This document shows, one piece after another, positions 52,222 through 60,457 of a stretch of DNA of 64,000 bases. The position numbers were made by a program, and so were the translations under genes. This DNA comes from Pseudomonas asgharzadehiana (GTDB lineage Bacteria > Pseudomonadota > Gammaproteobacteria > Pseudomonadales > Pseudomonadaceae), in the NCBI RefSeq assembly GCF_019139815.1, contig NZ_CP077079.1, forward strand, positions 5,773,001 through 5,837,000. The letters run 5' to 3'. The notes under the pieces were generated by a model. It was not told where the DNA came from, made no database searches, and worked only from the letters and a program-made list of their open reading frames with translations. Positions within the stretch are counted from its first letter, which is position 1. Every line of letters begins with the position of its first letter.

Positions 52222-53109
52222 ATGAACCACGACGTCATCATCACCTGCGCACTCACCGGTGCTGGCGACACGACCAGCAGAAGCCCGCACGTGCCGGTCA
52301 CCCCCAAACAGATCGCCGCAGCGGCGGTTGAAGCGGCCAAGGCCGGCGCCACCGTGGTCCATTGCCATGTGCGCGACCCCGCAACCGGCAGGTTCAGCCG
52401 CGATGTGGCGCTGTACCGCGAAGTGATGGAGCGCATCCGCGAGGCCGACATCGACATCATCGTCAACCTGACCGCCGGCATGGGTGGCGACCTGGAGATC
52501 GGTGGCGGCGAGAACCCGATGGAGTTCGGCCCCAACACCGATCTGGTCGGCCCGTTGACGCGCCTGGCGCATGTCGAAGAACTGCTGCCGGAAATCTGCA
52601 CGCTGGACTGCGGCACCCTGAACTTCGGCGATGGCGACACCATTTACGTGTCCACCCCGGCGCAACTGCGTGCCGGGGCCAAACGCATCCAAGCACTGGG
52701 CGTAAAGGCCGAGCTGGAAATCTTCGACACCGGCCACCTGTGGTTCGCCAAGCAGATGATCAAGGAAGGCCTGCTGGACAACCCGCTGTTCCAACTGTGC
52801 CTGGGCATCCCATGGGGCGCGCCGGCCGATACCACCACCATGAAAGCCATGGTCGACAACCTGCCCGCCGACGCGGTGTGGGCCGGCTTCGGCATCGGCC
52901 GCATGCAAATGCCGATGGCGGCGCAGGCGGTGCTGCTGGGCGGCAACGTGCGGGTCGGCCTGGAAGACAACCTGTGGCTGGACAAGGGCGTGCTTGCCAC
53001 CAATGGTCAACTGGTGGAACGCGCGGGGGAAATCCTCAGCCGGTTGGGCGCGCGGGTGCTGAGCCCGGCCGAAGGCCGAATCAGGATGGGCCTGACCAAA
53101 CGCGGCTAA
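52222..53109 (+). CDS. cdhC: 3-Dehydrocarnitine cleavage enzyme, BKACE family
   Basis: The 295-residue protein is a beta-keto acid cleavage enzyme (DUF849). The zinc ligands His47 and His49 sit in HCHVRDP, after [17 protein letters not shown]. It converts 3-dehydrocarnitine plus acetyl-CoA to betainyl-CoA plus acetoacetate in carnitine breakdown. AAGGA precedes the ATG. A REP element separates it from cdhA. Confidence 0.93.
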   Translation: MNHDVIITCALTGAGDTTSRSPHVPVTPKQIAAAAVEAAKAGATVVHCHVRDPATGRFSRDVALYREVMERIREADIDIIVNLTAGMGGDLEIGGGENPMEFGPNTDLVGPLTRLAHVEELLPEICTLDCGTLNFGDGDTIYVSTPAQLRAGAKRIQALGVKAELEIFDTGHLWFAKQMIKEGLLDNPLFQLCLGIPWGAPADTTTMKAMVDNLPADAVWAGFGIGRMQMPMAAQAVLLGGNVRVGLEDNLWLDKGVLATNGQLVERAGEILSRLGARVLSPAEGRIRMGLTKRG

Positions 53110-53110
53110 A

Positions 53111-53137
53111 AATGTGGGGGCTTGCCCCCTCCCACAG
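53111..53137. repeat. REP element between cdhC and cdhA
   Basis: AATGTGGGGGCTTGCCCCC-TCCCACA, a slightly shortened REP palindrome in the 57-bp gap. Confidence 0.8.
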
Positions 53138-53166
53138 GGGATCACCGAACTCTTTAGGAATGTGCC

Positions 53167-54132
53167 ATGCGCTTTATTACAGAAATCAAAACCTTCGCCG
53201 CCCTCGGCAGCGGTGTCATCGGCAGCGGCTGGGTAGCCCGCGCGTTGGCCCATGGCCTGGATGTAGTGGCCTGGGACCCGGCCCCCGGCGCCGAAGCGGC
53301 GCTGCGCAAACGCGTCGCCAATGCCTGGGGCGCCTTGGAGAAACAGGGCCTGGCGCCCGGCGCGTCCCAGGACCGCCTGCGCTTTGTCACCACCATCGAA
53401 GCCTGCGTGAAAGATGCCGACTTCATCCAGGAAAGCGCCCCCGAACGCCTGGAGCTGAAGCTGGAACTGCACGGCAAGATCAGCGCAGCGGCCAAACCGA
53501 ATGCGTTGATCGGTTCGAGCACCTCGGGCCTGTTGCCGAGCGAGTTCTATGAGGGTTCGACCCACCCGGAACGCTGTGTGGTCGGGCACCCGTTCAACCC
53601 GGTTTACCTGCTGCCATTGGTGGAGGTGGTGGGCGGTAAAAATACCGCACCGGAGGCGATCCAGGCGGCGATCACGGTGTATGAATCCCTCGGCATGCGC
53701 CCGCTGCATGTGCGCAAGGAAGTCCCGGGGTTTATCGCCGATCGCCTGCTCGAAGCGCTATGGCGCGAGGCGCTGCACCTGGTCAATGACGGCGTGGCCA
53801 CCACCGGCGAAATCGACGATGCCATTCGCTTTGGCGCCGGGTTGCGCTGGTCGTTCATGGGCACCTTCCTCACCTACACCCTGGCGGGCGGTGATGCGGG
53901 TATGCGCCACTTCATGGCGCAGTTCGGCCCGGCGTTGCAGTTGCCGTGGACCTATTTGCCGGCGCCGGAACTGACCGACAAATTGATCGACGAGGTGGTC
54001 GATGGCACCCGTGACCAGTTGGGCACGCACAGCATTTCGGCGCTGGAGCGCTATCGTGATGATTGCCTGCTGGCGGTACTGGAGGCGGTGAAAACCACCA
54101 AAGCCAAGCACGGCATGAGCTTCGCTGAATAA
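53167..54132 (+). CDS. cdhA: L-carnitine dehydrogenase
   Basis: CdhA oxidises L-carnitine to 3-dehydrocarnitine with NAD. The 321-residue 3-hydroxyacyl-CoA-dehydrogenase-family protein has [10 protein letters not shown] (13-22) as NAD loop, [11 protein letters not shown] and [16 protein letters not shown] (about 138-153). TTAGGA lies upstream of the ATG. It is the second step-one enzyme of the caiX operon, followed by a REP and cdhB. Confidence 0.94.
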   Translation: MRFITEIKTFAALGSGVIGSGWVARALAHGLDVVAWDPAPGAEAALRKRVANAWGALEKQGLAPGASQDRLRFVTTIEACVKDADFIQESAPERLELKLELHGKISAAAKPNALIGSSTSGLLPSEFYEGSTHPERCVVGHPFNPVYLLPLVEVVGGKNTAPEAIQAAITVYESLGMRPLHVRKEVPGFIADRLLEALWREALHLVNDGVATTGEIDDAIRFGAGLRWSFMGTFLTYTLAGGDAGMRHFMAQFGPALQLPWTYLPAPELTDKLIDEVVDGTRDQLGTHSISALERYRDDCLLAVLEAVKTTKAKHGMSFAE

Positions 54133-54134
54133 CC

Positions 54135-54162
54135 CTGTGGGAGGGGGCTTGCTCCCTCCCAC
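54135..54162. repeat. REP element between cdhA and cdhB
   Basis: TGTGGGAGGGGGCTTGCTCCC-TCCCAC, a full REP palindrome between the cdhA stop and the cdhB start. Confidence 0.88.
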
Positions 54163-54182
54163 CTTCGACCGAGTACGGACTC

Positions 54183-54674
54183 ATGCCTGCATTGACCACC
54201 TACACCACAAAAATCCAGCCCGCCTGGGTCGACTACAACGGCCATCTGCGCGACGCGTTCTATTTGCTGATTTTCAGCTACGCCACCGACGCGCTGATGG
54301 ACACCCTGGGCCTGGACAGCGACAACCGCGAAGCCAGCGGCCACTCGCTGTTCACCCTGGAGCTGCACCTGAACTACCTGCACGAAGTGAAACTCGGCGC
54401 CGAGGTTGAGGTACATACCCAACTGATCGCCCACGACGCCAAGCGCCTGCACCTCTATCACAGCCTGCACCTGGCGGGTGATGGGAAGTCCCTCGCGGGC
54501 AATGAGCAGATGCTGTTGCACGTCGACCTTGCCGGGCCGCATGCCACGCCGTTCAGTGAGGCTACGCTGGAAAGACTCAACGCCATCAGCGCTGAACAAG
54601 CCGACCTGCCAAGGCCTGCCCTGCTCGGCCGGGCCATCGGCTTACCGGCAAAAAAAGCCCCGATCCAGCCGTGA
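54183..54674 (+). CDS. cdhB: Betainyl-CoA thioesterase
   Basis: The 163-residue hotdog-fold protein has the 4HBT-type motif WVDYNGHLRD (15-24) and hydrolyses betainyl-CoA to glycine betaine, the last step of carnitine conversion. Its last codons (AKKAPIQP) are encoded by DNA that forms the stem of a minus-strand intrinsic terminator. The ribosome site before the ATG is weak. Confidence 0.92.
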   Translation: MPALTTYTTKIQPAWVDYNGHLRDAFYLLIFSYATDALMDTLGLDSDNREASGHSLFTLELHLNYLHEVKLGAEVEVHTQLIAHDAKRLHLYHSLHLAGDGKSLAGNEQMLLHVDLAGPHATPFSEATLERLNAISAEQADLPRPALLGRAIGLPAKKAPIQP

Positions 54675-54686
54675 CTGGATCGGGGC
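54650..54686 (-). terminator. Minus-strand intrinsic terminator inside the cdhB 3' end
   Basis: GCCCCGATCCAG (54657-54668), loop CCGTGA, CTGGATCGGGGC (54675-54686): a perfect 12-bp stem. The T-tract lies on the minus strand (54656-54650), so it stops leftward transcription. The loop holds the cdhB TGA stop codon. For rightward transcription it is a hairpin without T-tract. Confidence 0.85.
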
Positions 54687-54783
54687 AGAGGTGCCTTGTG
54701 TGAGCTGTACATCCCGAGGGTGACCAAACCTTCAAGCTGTGGGCCTGGGTTCAGTGTGCCGGTAAGTGCGTTCGGTACATGGC

Positions 54784-54794
54784 CCGAAAACGAC
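54784..54794 (+). promoter_or_regulatory. CCGAAAACGAC motif upstream of a small gene
   Basis: It matches 10 of 11 positions of the CTGAAAACGAC repeats upstream of gbdR and is close to CTGTAAACGAC upstream of cbcX. It lies 105 bp before the 87-residue gene. Only a single copy is evident, so support is weak. Confidence 0.3.
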
Positions 54795-54898
54795 ACGCTC
54801 ATAGCCATCCGAGGCATTCGCGCATTCTGCCCTTGCCGCGTGCCTGGGCGGCTACCAGAATCCAGCTCAGACCCCGCTCCCCTCACAGGATAAACGTC

Positions 54899-55162
54899 AT
54901 GATGCACGCGGATTTGATTGACCAGAATGACCTGTTGGACCAACTGCGCTCGTTGGGTTTCGAAGTGTCCAGCGGCGCCAGCGCCGAACAGGCCTGCGAG
55001 TGCGCCGTGCGCGGCTTGAGCGAAGCACGGGCCAAGGCGCTCAAGGGCATGGTTGAGCAGATGTACACCAGTAGCGCGACGATTTTGCCGGCGGTGCGTC
55101 AGGCGATTGATAAGCAGTTGTTGCCGGCGTTGATGCAGTTCAAGCAGAACTCTGGCGCCTGA
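54899..55162 (+). CDS. Small hypothetical protein between cdhB and gbdR
   Basis: The 87-residue, probably all-helical, cytosolic protein begins MMHADLIDQNDLLDQLRSLG and ends LMQFKQNSGA. AGGA eight bases before the first ATG supports the start; the frame back to 54779 is less likely. It has two cysteines (about 31 and 33) and no membrane span. I do not recognise a family. Its place between the carnitine operon and gbdR, and a CGAC-type motif upstream, suggest joint regulation with quaternary-amine genes. Confidence 0.65.
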   Translation: MMHADLIDQNDLLDQLRSLGFEVSSGASAEQACECAVRGLSEARAKALKGMVEQMYTSSATILPAVRQAIDKQLLPALMQFKQNSGA

Positions 55163-55170
55163 CAGATCGC

Positions 55171-55248
55171 TATCGGGGGCAAGCCCACCTCCCACACTTG
55201 ACCGCGTCCGTCCATGGTCCAGTGTGGGAGGAGGCTTGCCTGCGATGC
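55171..55248. repeat. REPIN between the small gene and gbdR
   Basis: ATCGGGGGCAAGCCCACC-TCCCACA and TGTGGGAGGAGGCTTGCCTGC-GAT, a slightly decayed inverted pair between two convergent genes. Confidence 0.85.
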
Positions 55249-55260
55249 GGTCAACTCGGT

Positions 55261-56364
55261 TTAAAGCCTTACGCTGGCAAACGTCGACTCATTGCGCGCC
55301 TGGCTCAACGCCGACATCGGCCCCGCCAACGGCGCCAGCACCAGCGCCTGCGGAATCGGCATCATCGCCACCTGCTGGGCAGTGTTGGAACCCACGCGCT
55401 CATCGCGTGGCGGAATGCCGAAGTATTCGCGGTAGCACTTGGAGAAGTGCGGCGTGGACACAAACCCGCACACCGACGCCACTTCGATGATCGACATCGG
55501 CGTTTGCTTGAGCAGCTGCCGTGCACGAATCAGGCGCAGCTTGAGGTAGTAGCGCGACGGTGAGCAGTGCAGGTATTTCTGGAACAGGCGCTCCAACTGG
55601 CGACGCGACACGGCGACGTACACCGCCAGTTCGTCCAGGTCGATCGGCTCTTCCAGGTTGGCTTCCATCAGCGCGACGATTTCCTGCAGCTTCGGCTGGT
55701 TGGTGCCGAGCATGTGCTTGAGCGGCACGCGCTGGTGATCCTGTTCGTTGCGGATGCGTTCGTACACGAACATCTCGGAGATGGCGGCCGACAGTTCACG
55801 ACCGTGGTCGCGGCTGATCAGGTGCAGCATCATGTCCAGCGGCGCAGTGCCGCCGGAGCTGGTGAAGCGGTTGCGGTCGAGGGTGAACAGGCGGGTGCTC
55901 ATCGATACACGGGGGAAGGCTTCCTGCATCGAGGCCAGGCATTCCCAATGCACACTGCAATCGAATCCGTCGAGCAGACCGGCGCAGGCCAGGGCCCAAC
56001 TGCCGGTGCACACCGCGCCGAGGCGACGGGACTGGCGCGCCTGGCTTTGCAGCCACGACACGTGTTCACGGGTGACGGTGCGCTGGATCCCCACGCCGCC
56101 GCATACGATGACGGTGTCGAGCACCGGGGCTTTGTGCATGGAGGCATCGGGAGTGATTTGCAGACCGTCGCTGGCCCAGACCTGGTTGCCATCCACACTC
56201 AGCGTGGTCCAGCGATACAGCTCGCGACCGGACAACTGGTTGGCCATGCGCAGCGGTTCGACTGCCGACGCCAGGGAAATCAGCGTGAAATTGTCCAGCA
56301 GCAAAAAGCCGATGGATTGAGGCGCACGGTTCTGGGGTTGGGCCCCTGAGTTGAACGACGTCAT
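55261..56364 (-). CDS. gbdR: Glycine betaine / dimethylglycine regulator GbdR
   Basis: The 367-residue protein has an N-terminal GATase1-like domain (SIGFLLLDNFTLISLASAVE, about 17-36) and a C-terminal AraC HTH region (about 235-330, ELAVYVAVSRRQLERLFQKY and CGFVSTPHFSKCYREYFG). GbdR activates gbcAB, dgc, cbcXWV and related genes in P. aeruginosa when betaine or dimethylglycine is present. AGGAG eight bases upstream fixes the start. It is a paralogue of the CdhR encoded 5 kb away. Confidence 0.94.
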   Translation of the reverse strand: MTSFNSGAQPQNRAPQSIGFLLLDNFTLISLASAVEPLRMANQLSGRELYRWTTLSVDGNQVWASDGLQITPDASMHKAPVLDTVIVCGGVGIQRTVTREHVSWLQSQARQSRRLGAVCTGSWALACAGLLDGFDCSVHWECLASMQEAFPRVSMSTRLFTLDRNRFTSSGGTAPLDMMLHLISRDHGRELSAAISEMFVYERIRNEQDHQRVPLKHMLGTNQPKLQEIVALMEANLEEPIDLDELAVYVAVSRRQLERLFQKYLHCSPSRYYLKLRLIRARQLLKQTPMSIIEVASVCGFVSTPHFSKCYREYFGIPPRDERVGSNTAQQVAMMPIPQALVLAPLAGPMSALSQARNESTFASVRL

Positions 56365-56802
56365 CGCGGTATCTCCTCACACAAAGCGGGTGATGGCCTC
56401 AGGCGAGGCTCTTGTTATTGCGCTCTTCATCTGTAAAGAAGAGAGGCTTTGAATGGATAGAGCAAATGCCGTGCCTAAAATTGAATGCGTATTCAATAAA
56501 TCCTGAAAACGACCTGTTGACGCGTCTATATAAGCCCGCGCGGGATGTGCGGGATATAGCCTGAAAACGACGTAGGAGCAGGCTCGCCACAGTGCGTGAG
56601 CAGATCGGTAGCACTTGTGGGAAGGCGCTTTGAGGGGGGTGGGACGGGTCTGTCACCCAAAGCACGGGCGACAGAAGGTCGAGGGGAAATCGTTTGGGAG
56701 CTACTTATCTGTTTGCGACGCGCTAAAAGGTGGCGCTTTTGGCTTGGGTGTTCACTTTATGAGCAGTGTCGCCTGAACCACCGCGATGCAGGCGACCCGG
56801 TC
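56365..56802. other. Structured intergenic region upstream of gbdR
   Basis: This 438-bp gap holds no credible gene. CTCTTC and GAAGAG arms make a small dyad (56423-56443). CCTGAAAACGAC occurs twice (56502-56513 and 56560-56571), enclosing CTATAT-AAG-CCCGC and GCGGG-ATATAG, an inverted repeat at 56525-56558. A REP-like relic, GTAGGAGCAGGCTCGCCACA, is at 56572-56591. The right part (56640-56800) shows nothing I can assign. Confidence 0.6.
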
Positions 56803-58179
56803 TCAGCACTCAACCGCGCTGACCGCCAAGCCACCCCGCGACGTCTCTTTGTACTTGTCATGCATGTCTGCGCCGGTATCGCGCATGGTGCGGATCACCC
56901 GGTCCAGGGAGATAAAGTGCTGGCCGTCGCCACGCAGGGCCATTTGCGCGGCGTTGATCGCCTTGACCGCCGCGATTGCGTTGCGCTCGATGCACGGCAC
57001 TTGCACCAACCCGCCCACCGGGTCGCAGGTCAGGCCGAGGTTATGTTCCAGGCCGATTTCGGCGGCGTTGCACAGTTGCTCCGGCGTGGCGCCCAGGATT
57101 TCCGCGAGCCCCGCCGCAGCCATCGCGCACGCCGAACCCACCTCACCCTGGCAGCCGACTTCGGCGCCGGAGATCGAAGCGTTCTTCTTGCACAGGATCC
57201 CTACCGCCGCCGCGCCGAGCAGGTAGTCGACCACATTGGCCTCGGTGACTTCTTCACTGAACTTCATAAAGTAGTGCAGCACCGCCGGGATGATGCCCGC
57301 CGCGCCATTGGTGGGTGCGGTGACCATGCGCCCACCGGCGGCGTTTTCTTCGTTGACCGCCAGGGCGAACAGGTTGACCCACTCCATGGCGCTGAGGGTC
57401 GAGCCGATCACATTGGGTTTGCCCAGCTCCTGCAAACTGCGGTGCAACTTGGCCGCGCGACGGCGCACGTTCAGGCCGCCAGGCAGGATGCCTTCGTGCT
57501 TGAGGCCCTGCTCCACGCAGTCCTGCATGGCACGCCAGAGTTTCATCAAGCCGCTGCGGATTTCTTCTTCGGAGCGCCAGACCTTTTCATTCGCCAGCAT
57601 CAACTCGGCGACGCGCAGGTTGTGGGTCTTGCACAGGTGCAACAGCTCCACGGCGCTGGAAAAGTCATAGGGCAGTTCGGTGCGGTCCATGTCCGCCACG
57701 CCGCTTTGGGCCTGGGCTTCATCCACCACAAAACCGCCGCCCACCGAGTAGTAAGTGTCGCGGTGCAGCTCACCGTCATCGCCATACACCACCAGGGTCA
57801 TGGCGTTGGGATGGAACGGCAGGTTTTCATCGAGCAGGCGCATGTCCCGGGCCCACACAAACGGCACCGGCAAACGCCCGTCCAGCAGCAGGGTGTCGGT
57901 TTCGCGCAGGGTATGGATGCGTGGGCCGATTTGCGAGGGGTCGATCGCGTCCGGCCATTCGCCCATCAGGCCCATGATGGTGGCGGTGTCGCTGCCATGG
58001 CCGATGCCGGTGGCCGACAATGAGCCGTACAGCTGAACTTCGACACGCCGAACCTGTTCCAACCATTCGCGCCCACGCAGTGCCTGGACGAACAACGCCG
58101 CGGCGCGCATGGGGCCGACGGTGTGAGAACTCGAAGGCCCGATGCCGATCTTGAACAGGTCGAAAACGCTGATAGCCAT
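56803..58179 (-). CDS. sdaB: L-serine ammonia-lyase, iron-sulfur type
   Basis: The enzyme deaminates serine to pyruvate with a 4Fe-4S cluster. The 458-residue single-chain form has [20 protein letters not shown] at the N-terminus (about 5-24), [14 protein letters not shown] (about 290-303) and the cluster cysteines around [19 protein letters not shown] (about 332-350) and [14 protein letters not shown]. It closes the betaine-to-pyruvate route after GlyA. It is divergent from cbcX across a shared 415-bp control region. Confidence 0.95.
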   Translation of the reverse strand: MAISVFDLFKIGIGPSSSHTVGPMRAAALFVQALRGREWLEQVRRVEVQLYGSLSATGIGHGSDTATIMGLMGEWPDAIDPSQIGPRIHTLRETDTLLLDGRLPVPFVWARDMRLLDENLPFHPNAMTLVVYGDDGELHRDTYYSVGGGFVVDEAQAQSGVADMDRTELPYDFSSAVELLHLCKTHNLRVAELMLANEKVWRSEEEIRSGLMKLWRAMQDCVEQGLKHEGILPGGLNVRRRAAKLHRSLQELGKPNVIGSTLSAMEWVNLFALAVNEENAAGGRMVTAPTNGAAGIIPAVLHYFMKFSEEVTEANVVDYLLGAAAVGILCKKNASISGAEVGCQGEVGSACAMAAAGLAEILGATPEQLCNAAEIGLEHNLGLTCDPVGGLVQVPCIERNAIAAVKAINAAQMALRGDGQHFISLDRVIRTMRDTGADMHDKYKETSRGGLAVSAVEC

Positions 58180-58391
58180 TGCGGTAGAACTCCTCGATAA
58201 GCGCGGCCAGGCTTGAACGAGGTGCTACGCTCAGATCGCCCAGATGGCGGCATCATCCAGTTTTTGTTGCCCGTCACGGCGTCTCACACCGACGCACCCA
58301 TGCTCACCAGCGTCGCTTGCATGCGAACACTGTTTTTGGCCGTTTTTTGCGGTGCAGATGAGCAAATCCCGTGGTTTTACCTTGGGAAAAA
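58180..58391. other. Left part of the sdaB-cbcX control region
   Basis: No coding frame with a ribosome site is evident. The sdaB ribosome site (GAGGAG) lies just to the right of its start. Apart from short AT-rich stretches near 58330-58350 I see no specific signal in this part. Confidence 0.5.
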
Positions 58392-58454
58392 GCTGTAAAC
58401 GACGTCACCAACACTGGATACGACCCTCCCTGTACTGGATACGACGCACCCTGT
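58392..58454 (+). promoter_or_regulatory. Three 21-bp direct repeats upstream of cbcX
   Basis: ACTGGATACGACCCTCCCTG (58413-58432) and ACTGGATACGACGCACCCTG (58434-58453), each followed by T, are head-to-tail and match at 19 of 21 positions. A third, weaker copy, GCTGTAAACGACGTCACC, lies directly upstream (58392-58409). CGAC cores are at 58400, 58421 and 58442, exactly 21 bp apart. Tandem sites two helical turns apart are typical of AraC-family activators; GbdR is the likely binder by inference. The array ends about 140 bp before the cbcX start. Confidence 0.75.
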
Positions 58455-58594
58455 AGGCGTCAGATTTTCACTGGTACATGATCAGTCTCGACTCGTTTGC
58501 AAGGCACCGTGGCAGAGCTGTTGTCGCACGCTCCAACCGCAACACTTATAAAGCGCGGCGAAGGCCGCCAGAAAAAACACAGGAGTCTACCCAG

Positions 58595-59542
58595 ATGAAA
58601 GGTTCACCCTCGTTGTTGTTGGCCGCCATGCTGAGTCTGCCAGTCATGGCGCACGCTGCAGAACCGGAACAGTGCAAGACCGTCAACTTCTCCGATGTCG
58701 GCTGGACCGACATCACCGTCACCACCGCGACCACCAGCGAAATCCTCAAGGGCCTGGGCTACAAGCCGCGCACCACGATGATTTCGGTACCGGTGACCTA
58801 CAAGTCACTGGCTGACGGCAAGAACATGGACATCTTCCTCGGCAACTGGATGCCGACCATGGAAAACGACATCAAGCAGTACCGTGATGCGGGCACCGTG
58901 GAAACCGTGCGCGCCAACCTGGAGAACGCCAAGTACACCCTGGCGGTCCCACAGGCGCTGTACGACAAAGGCCTGAAAGACTTCGCCGACATCGCCAAAT
59001 TCAAGGATGAGCTGGGTGGCAAGATCTACGGCATCGAGCCAGGTAACGACGGCAACCGCACCATCCAGACGCTGATCGACAAAGACGCCTTCGGCCTCAA
59101 AACCGCCGGCTTCAAGGTGGTCGAGTCCAGCGAAGCCGGCATGCTCTCCCAGGTCGAACGCGCCTCCAAGCGCGACCAGGCCATCGTGTTCCTGGGCTGG
59201 GAACCGCATCCGATGAACACCCGCTTCAAGATGAAGTACCTGACCGGCGGTGACGACTCGTTCGGCCCCAACTACGGTCAGGCCACCATCTACACCAACG
59301 TCCGCAAGGGCTACACCCAGGAATGCAGCAACGTGGGTCAGTTGCTGAAAAACCTGGTGTTCACGCTGGACATGGAAAGCACGCTGATGGGTAACGTCCT
59401 GGACGACAAAATGAAGGCCGACGCCGCCGCCAAGGCCTGGCTGAAAAAGAACCCGCAAGTGCTCGACACCTGGCTCGCCGGTGTCACCACCGTTGATGGC
59501 AAACCAGGGCTCGATGCAGTCAAAGCTTACCTCGCCAAGTAA
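58595..59542 (+). CDS. cbcX: Choline ABC transporter substrate-binding protein CbcX
   Basis: The 315-residue periplasmic protein has a signal peptide (about 1-20, LPVMAHAAE) and the OpuAC/ChoX fold (VNFSDVGWTDITVTTATTSE; LGWEPHPMNTRF near 205). It binds choline and delivers it to CbcWV. It is a paralogue of CaiX (shared FADIA-F, GKIYGIEPG and VVESSEAGML segments). AGGAG precedes the ATG at 58595; the longer frame from 58478 runs into the promoter. Confidence 0.93.
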   Translation: MKGSPSLLLAAMLSLPVMAHAAEPEQCKTVNFSDVGWTDITVTTATTSEILKGLGYKPRTTMISVPVTYKSLADGKNMDIFLGNWMPTMENDIKQYRDAGTVETVRANLENAKYTLAVPQALYDKGLKDFADIAKFKDELGGKIYGIEPGNDGNRTIQTLIDKDAFGLKTAGFKVVESSEAGMLSQVERASKRDQAIVFLGWEPHPMNTRFKMKYLTGGDDSFGPNYGQATIYTNVRKGYTQECSNVGQLLKNLVFTLDMESTLMGNVLDDKMKADAAAKAWLKKNPQVLDTWLAGVTTVDGKPGLDAVKAYLAK

Positions 59543-59611
59543 TACCTGCTGACCCCGGGCCGGTGCGCTGGCCCGGGACGTTTCCCTCTTCGCATGTGGA
59601 CATTCACTACC

Positions 59612-60457
59612 ATGCTGACTGAACAGAAAATCCCACTAGGCCAGTACATCGCTGCCTTCGTCGAATGGTTGACCCAACACGGCGCCAACTACTTCGACGC
59701 AATCGCATCGACACTGGAAACGATGATCCACGGCGTGACGTTTGCGCTGACCTGGTTCAATCCGCTGGCATTGATCGGTCTGATTGCGCTGCTGGCTCAC
59801 TTTATTCAACGTAAATGGGGACTGACTGTTTTTGTCATCGCCTCCTTCCTGCTGATCCTCAACCTGGGGTACTGGCAGGAAACCATGGAGACCCTCGCGC
59901 AGGTGCTGTTCGCCACGCTGGTCTGCGTGGTCATCGGCGTGCCGCTGGGCATTGTTGCCGCGCACAAACCGATGTTCTACACCATGATGCGGCCGGTGCT
60001 CGATCTGATGCAGACCGTACCGACCTTCGTCTACCTCATCCCTACCCTGACCCTCTTCGGGCTGGGTGTGGTGCCTGGTTTGATTTCCACGGTGGTGTTC
60101 GCGATTGCCGCGCCCATCCGCCTGACTTACCTGGGTATCCGCGATGTACCGCAAGAGTTGATGGACGCCGGCAAGGCCTTTGGCTGCTCGCGCCGTCAGT
60201 TGCTCTCGCGCATTGAACTGCCCCACGCCATGCCGAGCATTGCCGCCGGCATTACCCAATGCATCATGCTGTCGCTGTCGATGGTGGTGATCGCCGCCCT
60301 GGTAGGTGCCGATGGCCTCGGCAAGCCGGTGGTCAACGCACTGAACACCGCCGACATTGCCCTGGGCTTCGAAGCCGGCCTGGCGATTGTGTTGCTGGCC
60401 ATCATGCTCGACCGCATCTGCAAACAACCCGACGCTAAAGTAGGGGGTGATGCATGA
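59612..60457 (+). CDS. cbcW: Choline/betaine/carnitine ABC transporter permease
   Basis: The 281-residue inner-membrane permease has about five to six spans and the BPD motif ELMDAGKAFGCSRRQLLSRI (about 186-205). It forms the channel used with CbcX, CaiX and a betaine-binding protein. The start MLTEQKIPLGQYI at 59612 is preferred to an ATG six codons upstream; neither has a strong ribosome site. Its TGA overlaps the cbcV ATG by four bases. Confidence 0.92.
   Translation: MLTEQKIPLGQYIAAFVEWLTQHGANYFDAIASTLETMIHGVTFALTWFNPLALIGLIALLAHFIQRKWGLTVFVIASFLLILNLGYWQETMETLAQVLFATLVCVVIGVPLGIVAAHKPMFYTMMRPVLDLMQTVPTFVYLIPTLTLFGLGVVPGLISTVVFAIAAPIRLTYLGIRDVPQELMDAGKAFGCSRRQLLSRIELPHAMPSIAAGITQCIMLSLSMVVIAALVGADGLGKPVVNALNTADIALGFEAGLAIVLLAIMLDRICKQPDAKVGGDA

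Noticed and set aside
51025..53709. Very long antisense open frame (894 codons) over caiX, cdhC and cdhA
   Set aside because: High-GC third-position bias in real genes opens antisense frames; the translation resembles no known fold, while the plus-strand genes have clear motifs. Similar antisense frames over phoX (3046-4938), soxA (28814-31684) and betT (61813-63759) were rejected for the same reason.
56399..56665. An 88-residue minus-strand frame upstream of gbdR
   Set aside because: It runs through the structured control region and a REP-like relic, has no ribosome site, and the peptide has no recognisable composition or domain.
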